From positions 1-64,000 of the forward strand of contig JAKSDA010000487.1 in assembly GCA_022360315.1 (NCBI GenBank): a stretch of DNA of 64,000 nucleotides, in the 5' to 3' direction. A program made the translations under genes and the position numbers. The notes beneath the pieces are model-generated. The model searched no databases, was not told the origin of the DNA, and was given only the letters and a program-made list of their open reading frames with translations. Source of the DNA: Pseudomonadota bacterium (GTDB lineage: Bacteria; Myxococcota_A; Polyangia; Haliangiales; Haliangiaceae). This document shows, piece by piece, positions 1 through 8,164 of this stretch. Position 1 is the first letter of the stretch. Each line of letters opens with the position of its first letter.

Positions 1-136
1 ATCGATATTCATATTATATCTAGTGCATAGGCATGCTCTGGACATAAGGATTTTGTGTCCCGCAGCAAAGGGGGAAGTGTGCGCGCAGCCCAAAATCTTT
101 GCCGAGAATGACAGAATCTACTCGCTAAGAGACTAA

Positions 137-979
137 CACAGTCGGGTTAAACTGCGGGGCAGTGAACCTATTGAAGTCGACAATGGGGACAAGGTTGCCT
201 TAACCGTTAAGCAAGCGCTCAAAAAGTGTGCTCCACTTGCGCGAGGTGGATGGGCGGTATTCATTCAACGTGATGCCGAGAAATTTCGATACGGTATCTT
301 TCGCGAACCGTTTTCACCAGTATCGCTTGATCTTCGAGATACTATTTGTGAATTAGATGGCGGTGAATCAATCATAATTGCATACCAATTAGCAGACAAA
401 GCAGTAGAGTTGGTTGGCAGTAGGGGCCATCGACTTATCGTCCACCTCTCGGCAGCAAAAGCCGACCAGCCGTCTCCCAGAGACGCAGTGGAGCAGCTGT
501 CTTCGATTTGTTCTAGTGGTGTGGCGGATTCCGAAAGAGAACCTCTGGCGAGTTTCTTACGGACGACTTTCTCGGAAGCTCTTCAACGAGGTCATGGAGC
601 CTTGGTCGCCCAGCTGACATCAGACGGTTCGTTGCTCAGAAATCCTATAGATCTCACGAATGCAGTTCGTCAGCACGAAAAAGAACGAACACCTGAAACA
701 CTGGACAGACTTCTGTCTTATGCGAGTTTGTTGGAGGGGATGCTATCCAGTGACGGTATTGTTCTCCTTACTAGCAAGGGCGAGGTGGGCGGATATAATT
801 TTTTCGTCCATGCACCACCTGAAGAGGGAACGCCGCCACGAAATATGATCGGAGGAGCGCGTAGGCGCGCATTTCGATCATTGTGCAAGTCGGTAGAGAA
901 GCAAGAACTTATTGCCGCCTTCTTCCGGTCAAGTGACGGCACCACAGAATACTACGGACCCCACAACGATGGCCTCTGA
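137..979 (+). pseudogene. DAC-like (diadenylate cyclase-related) sensor protein, 5' part interrupted
   Basis: The frame is open from 137 to a TGA at 977-979. Its C-terminal part (nt ~740-960) has the layout of a diadenylate cyclase fold: a strand with SSDGIVLL, a Gly-rich turn, then GGARRRAF where active enzymes have an RHR-type motif, then a strand before SSDGTTEYYG. The catalytic DGA/RHR residues are only partly kept, which is typical of DAC-like sensor domains rather than cyclases. The first conventional start in this frame is TTG at 410, which would give 189 residues. The same frame is also open upstream from the window edge (2-133) and is broken by a single TAA at 134-136, so a longer gene may carry one nonsense mutation. 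Nucleotide-sensing in a conflict system is an inference from the family, not seen directly. Confidence 0.5.
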
Positions 980-1340
980 CGAACTAACCCTTTGGAAGCC
1001 CAATGCTCCTGTTACCATTCCACCCGATGTAGATGGAGCACAGATAGCAGCCTACGCACGCCAGCTTAGCGCCCGTGAACGCCAGCAGATTGAGTATGCC
1101 TTCACCTCAGGCAGCTATGAGATGGGAACTTCGTTCCTGTGGAAGAAGGCAATGGATGGGCTCCGGCGTCAGCTAGCAAGCCTCGGTATGGAGTTTGTCG
1201 GGGAAATGTTAGACCGAAGCGATATCACGGCGGACAGTTCCATCCAGCATGTCGTGACGGACTACGAGGCGTTGACCTTAGCGGAGGAGCTTGGGATGTT
1301 CAATACCACCCAAACAATGCGCCTACGCCAGGCGATGGAG
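969..1340 (+). pseudogene. Truncated helical partner protein of the DAC-like gene
   Basis: The ATG at 969 overlaps the stop of the DAC-like ORF by 11 bases, so the two were probably translationally coupled. About 120 residues read as a normal soluble, helix-rich protein, including SARERQQIEYAFTSGSYEMG, FLWKKAMDGLRRQLASLGME and LAEELGMFNTTQTMRLRQA. After about 1340 the same frame stays open to 1886 but becomes Arg/Pro-rich and composition changes abruptly, and a decayed gene lies on the opposite strand. I read this as truncation at a junction. The end coordinate is approximate. No family is recognised, and a function linked to the upstream sensor is inferred from overlap only. Confidence 0.4.
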
Positions 1341-1517
1341 ATGGTAATGCGGTGTCGATGCGTGAGGCCGCTGGCCGGTCTACGCCGGCCCGAGAGCGCC
1401 CGCTCCCCTCTCAGCTCTCGCTGCGGCTTGCTGACTTTCCGGGCTGATTTGCGGCAATACGTTCGGGTTCATGACAGTTACACACGTCTTAATCTTGAGA
1501 ATCGACCTCGGCGGAAT

Positions 1518-2217
1518 CTATTCGGTCCGCCAAGGCACGAAGCCGGGGAGCGGCTCATTGAGCCCGTGGAGGTATGTAGCGCGGATCAGCTCTACCAGTT
1601 CCGTAATCAAGTCTCCCCAGCGCTGCTGCTGGTCAGCGGCGTCCTTGACAGTACTGTCCAGGTCGTCAGACAGCCCACCACTGTGAAACATGGCACGGTA
1701 GGTAACGAGATTCAGTGGCACCTGGGCATGCTGCAGCACCCATTTTGCCAGTACGTCGGCCTTGAGCAGGACAACATCTTCCTCTTTGGCATGGGCTGTT
1801 ACCTTCCCACTTGCAAAACTCTTCGCAATGACTACGGCGTGGTCGATTTGGCATACACGGTCAAGAACTCAGGAAACGCAACATAGCCGGTGAGGAAACG
1901 CTCAATGACTATGTTCGCCTTACCGGCTTGTCGGCCGAGAGGATGCGCTCCCCCATAGGAGTGACGACCAGAGAACCGTTGGCCGAACGTTCGATCGCGC
2001 CGAGCCGCAAGACTACGTGCAGATAACTGATCGCGCTTTTGCCCGCATTGTATTGGATTGCCATCCACGAGCGAAAGTCATCCCGGTGCGGACGGGCGGC
2101 ATGGCTCACCGTCCACCGCAATATCTTGTCGAGCGTGTCGAGATAGCGTCCATTCCCGCCGGGCAGGGACCACAGCGATGCAACGAGCTTCGTCGGCAAA
2201 TCAGCCATCAGTTGCAC
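1518..2217 (-). pseudogene. Frameshifted winged-helix protein gene (restriction-endonuclease-like?)
   Basis: Three consecutive minus-strand frames each read like protein and join end to end. Residues from 2217 to about 1909 form a wHTH-like segment (SYLHVVLRLGAIERS, then LVVTPMGERIL). The reading then moves to another frame for ERFLTGYVAFPEFLTVYAKS (around 1900-1840), and then to a third frame for KEEDVVLLKADVLAKWVLQH and WGDLITELVELIRATYLHGL, ending at 1518. Two frameshifts are therefore needed to read one product of about 230 residues. A helix-turn-helix followed by an alpha/beta domain recalls some restriction endonucleases, but no catalytic motif was identified. It lies antisense to the junction region after the DAC-like pair. 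Confidence 0.4.
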
Positions 2218-2355
2218 GATTGCGTATACTCGACACTTCCGTTCGTGGAAGGTGTTACAGGTACGGGGGAAGGCAACGGATCATGAGTGTGTTCGGCGTG
2301 TCATGCGTGCATACAGTGTACGGAGTTTGGTGCATCGGGCATCAACAGACAACTG

Positions 2356-3753
2356 CTACGCGGCGTCTCCCTGAGCCATGAACGCGTTCTCTGCGCTCGC
2401 TTGCCCCTTTGCCACGCCGGCACCCACAGGTGGCTCAGCGAACGCGGGCTCGTCCAGCGCGCGGGCCTGGCGGTGACAAGCGAGAGCCACGGCCAACCCA
2501 ACTGTACAACCACCGGCTAGAGCAATGAGCAAGGCCGTGCCTCGGCCGGGGCCGACACCCACATAGGGCCCGAGCGACGCGGCGAGGGGGCCGCCAGGTA
2601 AGAGCAACGGCTCGAGCACGCTCTCCACGACGGGGCCCATGGTGAGCATGGCCAGCGGTACGCCCAGCTGGGCGACGGTGGCCCGCAGCGCGAACACTCG
2701 GCCCTGAGCGGCCAGGGGGACGTAGCGCTGCCACAGGGTTTGGCTGCAGGTGAGGGTCATGGGCAACATGGCTGCCGCGCCAAAGACCGCCGCCGACACC
2801 AAGGCGATCGACGGTGTCGCCACCGCGCATCCAAACATGAGTCCCTGCACCGCCGTGAAACCGGCAATCGCCGGTATCTTCTTGACCGGACCGCCCCACG
2901 CCAGCATCGCGAGACCGCCCGCCACCATGCCGGCACCGCCCCATGCCAGCACCCTGCCGAGATCGGTCACGGTGCCGATACCGAGCACCAACGGGGTCAA
3001 GACCAACTGCGCCGTACCGAAGAGAAAGTTCACGGCGAAAAAGAACACCACCAATGACCAGAGACCGGGGCGGGCGCGCAGGAAGTCGACCGCAAAGCGC
3101 AGCTCGCGGCGAACCGAACGCACCGGGGCCGCCTCCCCCTCGGCTGGCGCAATGCGCACCACGCCCAAGAACACGAGCGCGCTGGCAAAGGTGAGCACAT
3201 CAAACACCAGCACCGCCGCCAGGCCCATATCACTCAGCAGCCACGCCCCGAGCGGCGGGGCCACCACAGCCTGGGCGGCAACCCCCAATTGCACAAACCC
3301 GTTGGCCCTCCCGCGCTGCGACTCCGGTACGAGCTGAGTCGTGAGCGCCGAGAACGCCGGGTAGTGAATCGCATTGGTCGTTGAAGCCGCCGCCACCAGC
3401 GCGAGCACCGCCGGCAGCGAAAAACCGCCCGCGAGGTAGAGGCCACACAGCACGGCCGTGCACAGGCCCGCGCCGGCGTGGCCCGCCATCAGAGCACGCC
3501 GACGCGGCCAGCAATCGCTCAGCACCCCGGCAAGTGGTGTGCACGCGATCTGCGGCGCCAGGGTCACCAGCCCGATCAACCCGTAGACCGTGGTCGAGCC
3601 GGTGCGCTGGAAGAAGTAGACCCCGAGGGCAAAGCCGGTGGCGCTGGTGCCGAGCAGTGAACAGGTCTGGGCCAACCACACGGCGAAGAACGCGCTCGCC
3701 CGCGGCGCGTCGGTGCGCATCTCTCCCGTGCCTGTGCCCACTCCCGATCGCAC
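2356..3753 (-). CDS. MFS efflux transporter
   Basis: 465-residue integral membrane protein with about 12 hydrophobic segments. The segment after TM2 carries GVLSDCWPRRRALM, the cytoplasmic loop 2-3 signature of the major facilitator superfamily (G-x3-D-x-x-x-R-R), and a second-half repeat is visible. Within MFS it resembles the drug/siderophore exporters of the EntS/macrolide-efflux kind. It is the last gene of a five-gene minus-strand unit and begins 3 bases after the ATP-grasp stop, so it is probably the exporter or self-resistance pump for the product of that cluster. An internal ATG at residue 12 is an alternative start. The substrate is unknown. Confidence 0.85.
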   Translation of the reverse strand: MRSGVGTGTGEMRTDAPRASAFFAVWLAQTCSLLGTSATGFALGVYFFQRTGSTTVYGLIGLVTLAPQIACTPLAGVLSDCWPRRRALMAGHAGAGLCTAVLCGLYLAGGFSLPAVLALVAAASTTNAIHYPAFSALTTQLVPESQRGRANGFVQLGVAAQAVVAPPLGAWLLSDMGLAAVLVFDVLTFASALVFLGVVRIAPAEGEAAPVRSVRRELRFAVDFLRARPGLWSLVVFFFAVNFLFGTAQLVLTPLVLGIGTVTDLGRVLAWGGAGMVAGGLAMLAWGGPVKKIPAIAGFTAVQGLMFGCAVATPSIALVSAAVFGAAAMLPMTLTCSQTLWQRYVPLAAQGRVFALRATVAQLGVPLAMLTMGPVVESVLEPLLLPGGPLAASLGPYVGVGPGRGTALLIALAGGCTVGLAVALACHRQARALDEPAFAEPPVGAGVAKGQASAENAFMAQGDAA

Positions 3754-3756
3754 GGG

Positions 3757-4911
3757 CTACCTCTCGCCATAGTGCAAGCGGTCGAGGATTGCCTCGGCCA
3801 AAGGCGCGTACGCGTCCTCGGTCTCCTCCCATTGAAACGAGGCGGCGAAGAAGTTGAGCTCGAGGAGGCGCAGACCGTTGGGCGTCATGGCCACGTCCCA
3901 GCCAATGGACGGCGCATCCGGCGCGAGCCGCTGGTGCGCGTCGATGCACAGCGCCTGCACGTCGCAGTGCAGCGGCGCAATGGCGCCCTTGATGAGCACA
4001 CCGCTGTCGGGGTGGCTTTCAAAGTGCGAGCCCGGCTGCGGCCACTGCTTGGTAACCGCGGGGGTGAGCATGCCGGTCGCGCGATCGACTCGGCTGACCA
4101 TGCCACCAGCGGCAAAATTGTCCACCACCGCGCCGGCGCGCGGCAGGCGCAAGAAGAAATGACTGACCTGAGGCGGATCGCCCACGCGCGGCACCAGGGT
4201 GATCACCCGCGCGGTCGAGAGCGCGGCGTCCGGTGGCAGGAGGGCGGCTAGGTCGGAGTGGTTCCGCAGGCGCTCCTGGATAATCCAGTCTACGCCGGGA
4301 TCCAGCTCGTCGAGCTCATTCGGAGAGCGGACAAACACGCCGCGGCCCAGGTCCTGCTGCGGATCTTTGACCATGACCGGCTCGCTGAGCTGCCGGGCCT
4401 GGTCGACGGTGTACTCGGTCGGCACGGGTAGCTCCTGCTCGCGGCACAACTCGGCAAAAAGCCGCTTGTTGTCGAGAGTGAGGTAGTCCGGCTGCGAGCG
4501 CGTGTACTCGAAGGCGTAGTACATCCCAGCCAGCAGATCCGGGCGCATAGTTTCGGCCTCTTGCTGCGAGAACCAGCGCTCCGGGAAGTACAAGCGCAAG
4601 TCGGGCCGGGCCAACCCCCGGCGCAGCTGCGGCAGAGCATGGCGGCCGTGACGGGCCGCCATGAAGGCGGCCGCTGCCGGCCACAGCACCAAGAGCGCCG
4701 CGTAGCTCGAGCGACTGCCAAAGAACCGTCGCAGTGCGAGCGCATCGAGATCGCCCAGGTAGTACTCGGCAAACGTCTTGCCCTCGTAGCGGCAGACCCG
4801 ATCCCACAGCTTGTACGGCAGGGTCATGGCCCATGGCGTCAGCTCGTCGCGGTTCTGCGGCAACGCGTCGCGGGTGAGGAAATAGGCGAGGTGACGGTAA
4901 TACGATATCAT
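3757..4911 (-). CDS. Sugar-transfer-associated ATP-grasp ligase
   Basis: 384-residue protein. The second half matches the ATP-grasp fold of the sugar-transfer-associated group: the lysine strand VMVKDPQQDLGRGVFV, then WIIQERLRNHSDLAALLPP, then STARVITLVPRVG, then AGAVVDNFAAGGMVSRVD, and a metal-binding end LRLLELNFFA. The first ~150 residues form a separate helical domain. Family members join a carboxylate to an amine or hydroxyl through an acyl-phosphate, and many sit in polysaccharide or secondary-metabolite clusters. It lies between the GNAT gene (19 bases upstream) and the MFS exporter (3 bases downstream), which supports a biosynthetic role such as amide or peptide ligation. The substrates cannot be read from sequence. 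Confidence 0.8.
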   Translation of the reverse strand: MISYYRHLAYFLTRDALPQNRDELTPWAMTLPYKLWDRVCRYEGKTFAEYYLGDLDALALRRFFGSRSSYAALLVLWPAAAAFMAARHGRHALPQLRRGLARPDLRLYFPERWFSQQEAETMRPDLLAGMYYAFEYTRSQPDYLTLDNKRLFAELCREQELPVPTEYTVDQARQLSEPVMVKDPQQDLGRGVFVRSPNELDELDPGVDWIIQERLRNHSDLAALLPPDAALSTARVITLVPRVGDPPQVSHFFLRLPRAGAVVDNFAAGGMVSRVDRATGMLTPAVTKQWPQPGSHFESHPDSGVLIKGAIAPLHCDVQALCIDAHQRLAPDAPSIGWDVAMTPNGLRLLELNFFAASFQWEETEDAYAPLAEAILDRLHYGER

Positions 4912-4929
4912 TGTGTACTAGCTCCTGTG

Positions 4930-5733
4930 CTAACCGGAATGGGGCGCGGCGCTCGCTGATGCCTCGGCACCACTCCGTTTGTGCCACCACCTCCGCAAGC
5001 GACGGGTGGCGAAGTAACGCGCGAGCGGAAACGCCGATGCCAATGAGAGTTCCACGATCTGCACGATGGCATCGCCGCGCGCCGCGCAGATATGCTCGTC
5101 GAAGAAGCGTGCAATGTGGGGGTGGCGGCTCGGCCGGCACGGGATGAAGCTCCCACCATACGCTCCGACCAACACCCCGGTCTCGGCGATGAGCTCCTTG
5201 TCGGGCCAGAGGGCAGCCGCGACTTTACGCGCGACCTCAGCCAGTGCCCGCGACGATGGGTGCCTCGGATCGAGGCTGGGATACATGATCGCCGGATGGG
5301 CAAAGGCTTGCCACATCATCGCCGCCACGTGCGGATTGGAGGTGCGTGAGGCGACGAGCGTTCGGCCGCCCCATCCCGCCAATACGGTGCGCACCACAAA
5401 GCGCTGGGTCATCCGCTTGCCAAGACCGCGGGCCTGCAGTCCAGGTGCGACCGTGAAGTTATCGACGTAGGTGATATGCCCGCCCGCGATGGGCACCTGC
5501 CGATGGCCGTAGTGGCCAACCAGTTGGCCACCCTGCCAGGCGAGTTCGAGCACCGCGAGATCGGTGAGGAACGAGCCGATGCGCGCCTGCCAGTTGACGA
5601 CAAATGCCGGCTCCTCGCTGAGGCTCAGGTTGAGTCGGAGCACCTCGACCAGCAAGGTGCGCTGCTCGTCCGCCGACAGTACTTCCGCGGGCCGTCGCAG
5701 GGTCTGCAGCACGATTGGACGGTCCTCGCTCAC
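4930..5733 (-). CDS. GNAT-family N-acetyltransferase
   Basis: About 267 residues. The acetyl-CoA signature is present: DNFTVAPGLQARGLGKRM, in which V-x-P-x-x-Q-x-R-G-x-G gives the pyrophosphate loop, followed by the alpha3 helix. The C-terminal ~110 residues extend beyond a minimal GNAT domain. GTG at 5733 overlaps the stop of the SDR gene (GTGA), and an in-frame GTG two codons upstream (5739) is an alternative start. The same frame is open far upstream over the SDR and aminotransferase genes, but that part is antisense noise in composition. The gene is translationally coupled to its neighbours, so N-acylation of the amino group installed by the aminotransferase is a reasonable but unproven role. 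Confidence 0.8.
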   Translation of the reverse strand: MSEDRPIVLQTLRRPAEVLSADEQRTLLVEVLRLNLSLSEEPAFVVNWQARIGSFLTDLAVLELAWQGGQLVGHYGHRQVPIAGGHITYVDNFTVAPGLQARGLGKRMTQRFVVRTVLAGWGGRTLVASRTSNPHVAAMMWQAFAHPAIMYPSLDPRHPSSRALAEVARKVAAALWPDKELIAETGVLVGAYGGSFIPCRPSRHPHIARFFDEHICAARGDAIVQIVELSLASAFPLARYFATRRLRRWWHKRSGAEASASAAPHSG

Positions 5734-6485
5734 ATGCACACCGAGAAACCGCCGTCCACCACCAAGCTGGCGCCGGTTACGAAGTTGGAGGCCGCGCTGG
5801 CGAGGTAGACCACCGTGCCGGCAAGGTCCTCTGGTTTTCCCCAGCGCCCGGCCGGGGTCCTCTCGCAGATGGTCTGCTCCAACCCGGGCACGTGCGCGCG
5901 CGTACCCTGAGTGAGCTCGGTGTCGAACCAACCCGGCAGGATTGCGTTGACCTGAATCTTGTCCTTGGCCCAGGCGATGGCCAGACACTTGGTCAGCTGC
6001 ACGACCGCGCCCTTGCTCACCGCATACGGCAGGGAGAAGGGACTGCCGAGATGGCTGAACATCGAGCCGATATGAATGAGCTTGCCGCCACCGCGAGCGC
6101 AGAGGTGCGGATACGCCAGCTGGCTGAGGCGGAGAGCCGCCGTCGCATTGACCGCCAGCACCTGCTCGTAGTCGGCGCGCGCCAGTTCCTCCGGTGCGCC
6201 GCGCACGCTGGTGCCAGCGTTGTGTACGAGGATGTCCAGGCCGCGATGGGCTGCCACCACCGCATCGATCAAGCCCGGCAGCGCGGCATCGTCGGCCAGT
6301 TCGACCTGATGGCTCGTATGCGGGGGGCCGAGCTGATCCATCGCGACCGCGAGCTTGTCTGCTCGACGACCGCTGATGGCCACATGTGCGCCGGCGGCGG
6401 CGAGAGCCTCGGCCATGGCCAGCCCCAGCCCGCCATTGCCGCCGGTCACCAGGGCAATGCGTCCCGTGAGATCGAAGAGACTCAT
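5730..6485 (-). CDS. Short-chain dehydrogenase/reductase (classical SDR)
   Basis: 251 residues, the usual length for a classical SDR. The cofactor loop GGNGGLG is at residues 15-21, the NAG strand motif at 89-91, and the catalytic tetrad is complete: Asn113, Ser141, Tyr154 and Lys158 (in YAVSK). The C-terminal VVDGGFSV is also typical. The first residues give ISGRR after the second strand, consistent with NADP preference. The start is the ATG at 6485, which overlaps the aminotransferase stop as ATGA. A longer upstream frame exists but runs antisense-like through the aminotransferase. Paired with an AHBA-synthase-like aminotransferase it may oxidise or reduce a sugar or cyclitol carbon before or after transamination. 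That role is inferred. Confidence 0.88.
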   Translation of the reverse strand: MSLFDLTGRIALVTGGNGGLGLAMAEALAAAGAHVAISGRRADKLAVAMDQLGPPHTSHQVELADDAALPGLIDAVVAAHRGLDILVHNAGTSVRGAPEELARADYEQVLAVNATAALRLSQLAYPHLCARGGGKLIHIGSMFSHLGSPFSLPYAVSKGAVVQLTKCLAIAWAKDKIQVNAILPGWFDTELTQGTRAHVPGLEQTICERTPAGRWGKPEDLAGTVVYLASAASNFVTGASLVVDGGFSVCM

Positions 6486-7750
6486 GCCGCCACTCCCATC
6501 GTCCGCTTGTGGGCAGCGCAAACCTTGCCGACCGCGTCGATGAGGTCGTCGCGATCCGCGGCCGTGAGGCAGGCGGCGAGCGGCACATCGATTGCCGTCG
6601 CCAGGTGCCTGGCAGCGTTGGGCGCTCGTGTCATGGTCACCTCTGCGCGCTCCTGTGGCCAGAGAAACCGCCAATGCCAGAAGCAGCGGATATTGATGTC
6701 CCCGGGATCGCCCAGCTGCCGCGCCTCGATGCCCTCGGCCCGGAGCGCGCACACCAGCCACTGGGTCGTAGCCATGTCGGCGCCCTCGACCCAGAAGTTC
6801 ACACACTCGCCGAGAAAGCCATCGTTGGGCGCGACCTGCTGCCGCACCCGGATGTTCCCCAGCGCGGCCAGACGCTGGGCCACCTCGTTGTACACCGCGT
6901 GGTGGCGGCGCACCTTATCGTCGAGGCGTGCCAGCTGGGTGCGAGCCAGAGCCGCGCGGATCTCGTCGAGCCGGAAGTTGAAGAGCGGCAGGCTGAGAGG
7001 ATCGAAGGCCGTGTGAGCAACGTGGTGGTGGATCCGCCCCTCGTAGGCGCCGGCCAGAACCGCAGCGCGCGCGAGGTGCTGCTCGTCGTGAAACAGCACA
7101 AAACCGCCTTCGCCCGTGTTGATCGACTTGTCGCTTTGAGTGCTGAATGCACCGGCATCGCCAAACGTACCGAGGTGTTTGCCGCCCAGCGATGCACCGC
7201 AGCTCGGCACCGCATCCTCGACCAGGATCAGACGCTTGGCGCGGCAGAATTCGGCGATGCGATCGATTTGACTGGCGAAGCCGCGCATGTGCACCACCAC
7301 CACGGCCTTCAGCTCGGGCGTGAGCTTGCGCTCGAGGTCGGCGAGGTCGAAATGCAGATCGTCGTCCACGTCCACCAAGACCGGCACACCGCCGGCCAAG
7401 AGAATCGCGCTGGGCGTAGCCGAGAAGGTGAACGCCGGACAAGCCACCCGATCGCCGGGACGCAGCCCCGCCCCCATCAGCCCGAGGGCGATGGCCGCCG
7501 TGCCGCTCGAGCACGCCAATGCATAGGGCACATCGAAAGCGCGGGCCAGCTCCAGTTCCAGCTGGCCGGTCTCGGTCTCCTCGTAGCGCCGCGTGTCGTA
7601 GCGAAAGAGACGGCGGCTGCCCAGGGCGCGCGCTATCGCTGCCTGATCGTCGGCATTGAGCAGCGCATCGCCCTTGTCATAGGTCGGCCACGGAGTGGTG
7701 CGCACCGGCGCACCGCCGTCCACGGCGAGTCGCTTGGCCGACGCGCTCAT
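6482..7750 (-). CDS. DegT/DnrJ/EryC1-family PLP aminotransferase (AHBA-synthase-like)
   Basis: 422 residues. The N-terminus LAVDGGAPVRTTPWP, SSGTAAIALGLMGAG (PLP phosphate loop), PAFTFSATPSAILLAGGVPV and VEDAVPSCGA are hallmarks of the AHBA-synthase/inosamine-aminotransferase branch. The Schiff-base lysine is Lys208 in FSTQSDKSINTGEGG. Enzymes of this group transaminate keto-sugars, keto-cyclitols or the aminoshikimate intermediate. A GGAGG ribosome-binding site lies about 6 bases upstream, inside the end of a small ORF whose stop overlaps this ATG (ATGA). The stop overlaps the SDR start. It is the first large enzyme gene of the coupled cluster and probably makes an amino-sugar or amino-cyclitol building block. 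Confidence 0.9.
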   Translation of the reverse strand: MSASAKRLAVDGGAPVRTTPWPTYDKGDALLNADDQAAIARALGSRRLFRYDTRRYEETETGQLELELARAFDVPYALACSSGTAAIALGLMGAGLRPGDRVACPAFTFSATPSAILLAGGVPVLVDVDDDLHFDLADLERKLTPELKAVVVVHMRGFASQIDRIAEFCRAKRLILVEDAVPSCGASLGGKHLGTFGDAGAFSTQSDKSINTGEGGFVLFHDEQHLARAAVLAGAYEGRIHHHVAHTAFDPLSLPLFNFRLDEIRAALARTQLARLDDKVRRHHAVYNEVAQRLAALGNIRVRQQVAPNDGFLGECVNFWVEGADMATTQWLVCALRAEGIEARQLGDPGDINIRCFWHWRFLWPQERAEVTMTRAPNAARHLATAIDVPLAACLTAADRDDLIDAVGKVCAAHKRTMGVAA

Positions 7751-7917
7751 GAGCCGCCTCCGAACGAGCTAGACCGGAAAGGGAGGGCGCGCCGCGACGA
7801 TGCCACGCGTACGCACATGCCATCGCTGAAAACCGAGGTGCCGCGGCTCCGCCGCGAATTGGCCACGACCCCGAGCGACTGATTCGAGTCGTGAAGTTGG
7901 GGGCAAACTAGAGTCAT
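7747..7917 (-). CDS. Small peptide ORF (56 aa) coupled to the aminotransferase; possible RiPP precursor or leader
   Basis: ATG at 7917 is preceded by AAAGGCAG about 5 bases upstream. The ORF encodes 56 residues, ends RALPFRSSSFGGGS, and stops with TGA inside the ATGA overlap with the aminotransferase start. Codon third positions are GC-rich like the enzymes downstream. The peptide starts MTLVCPQLHDSNQ, has two Cys, is Ser/Arg-rich and has no signal peptide or transmembrane segment. A second, weaker small frame (45 aa, 8066-7929, ending GRFGPTQTT) precedes it by 11 bases. It could be a precursor peptide for the cluster, a translational leader, or noise. The tight coupling to a modifying-enzyme operon is what makes it worth keeping. 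Confidence 0.4.
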   Translation of the reverse strand: MTLVCPQLHDSNQSLGVVANSRRSRGTSVFSDGMCVRVASSRRALPFRSSSFGGGS

Positions 7918-8164
7918 GGTTACTGCCTTTACGTTGTTTGAGTGGGGCCAAAACGACCCGGTGATAACCATGACGAATACACACCGCGTGCCATGATCGA
8001 TACGTTGCCAACCATCGAGATTACCGTCCGCGCACGCCTCATGGACGACGAGCGCATCTGTGGCATGTGACAGCTTCGGCCAGGCGCAGGTACACGCTGC
8101 AAAGGCTCAATCACGACCAAACGAGCCACGCTGATGGCAAAAGGTTTGACTGCAAGCGATCTCG

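Noticed and set aside
1341..1886. Continuation of the partner-protein frame to 1886
   Set aside because: Composition changes abruptly to Arg/Pro-rich sequence and overlaps a minus-strand gene remnant, so it is probably not translated as one protein.
4930..6588. 552-residue reading of the GNAT frame
   Set aside because: The part before ~5733 is a shadow of the SDR gene. The GNAT domain begins only after it.
5715..7016. 433-residue plus-strand open frame across the natural-product cluster
   Set aside because: It is antisense to the SDR and aminotransferase genes, has no recognisable domain, and mirrors high-GC codon bias.
7993..8070. 25-residue plus-strand peptide upstream of the cluster
   Set aside because: No ribosome-binding site and it points away from the cluster.
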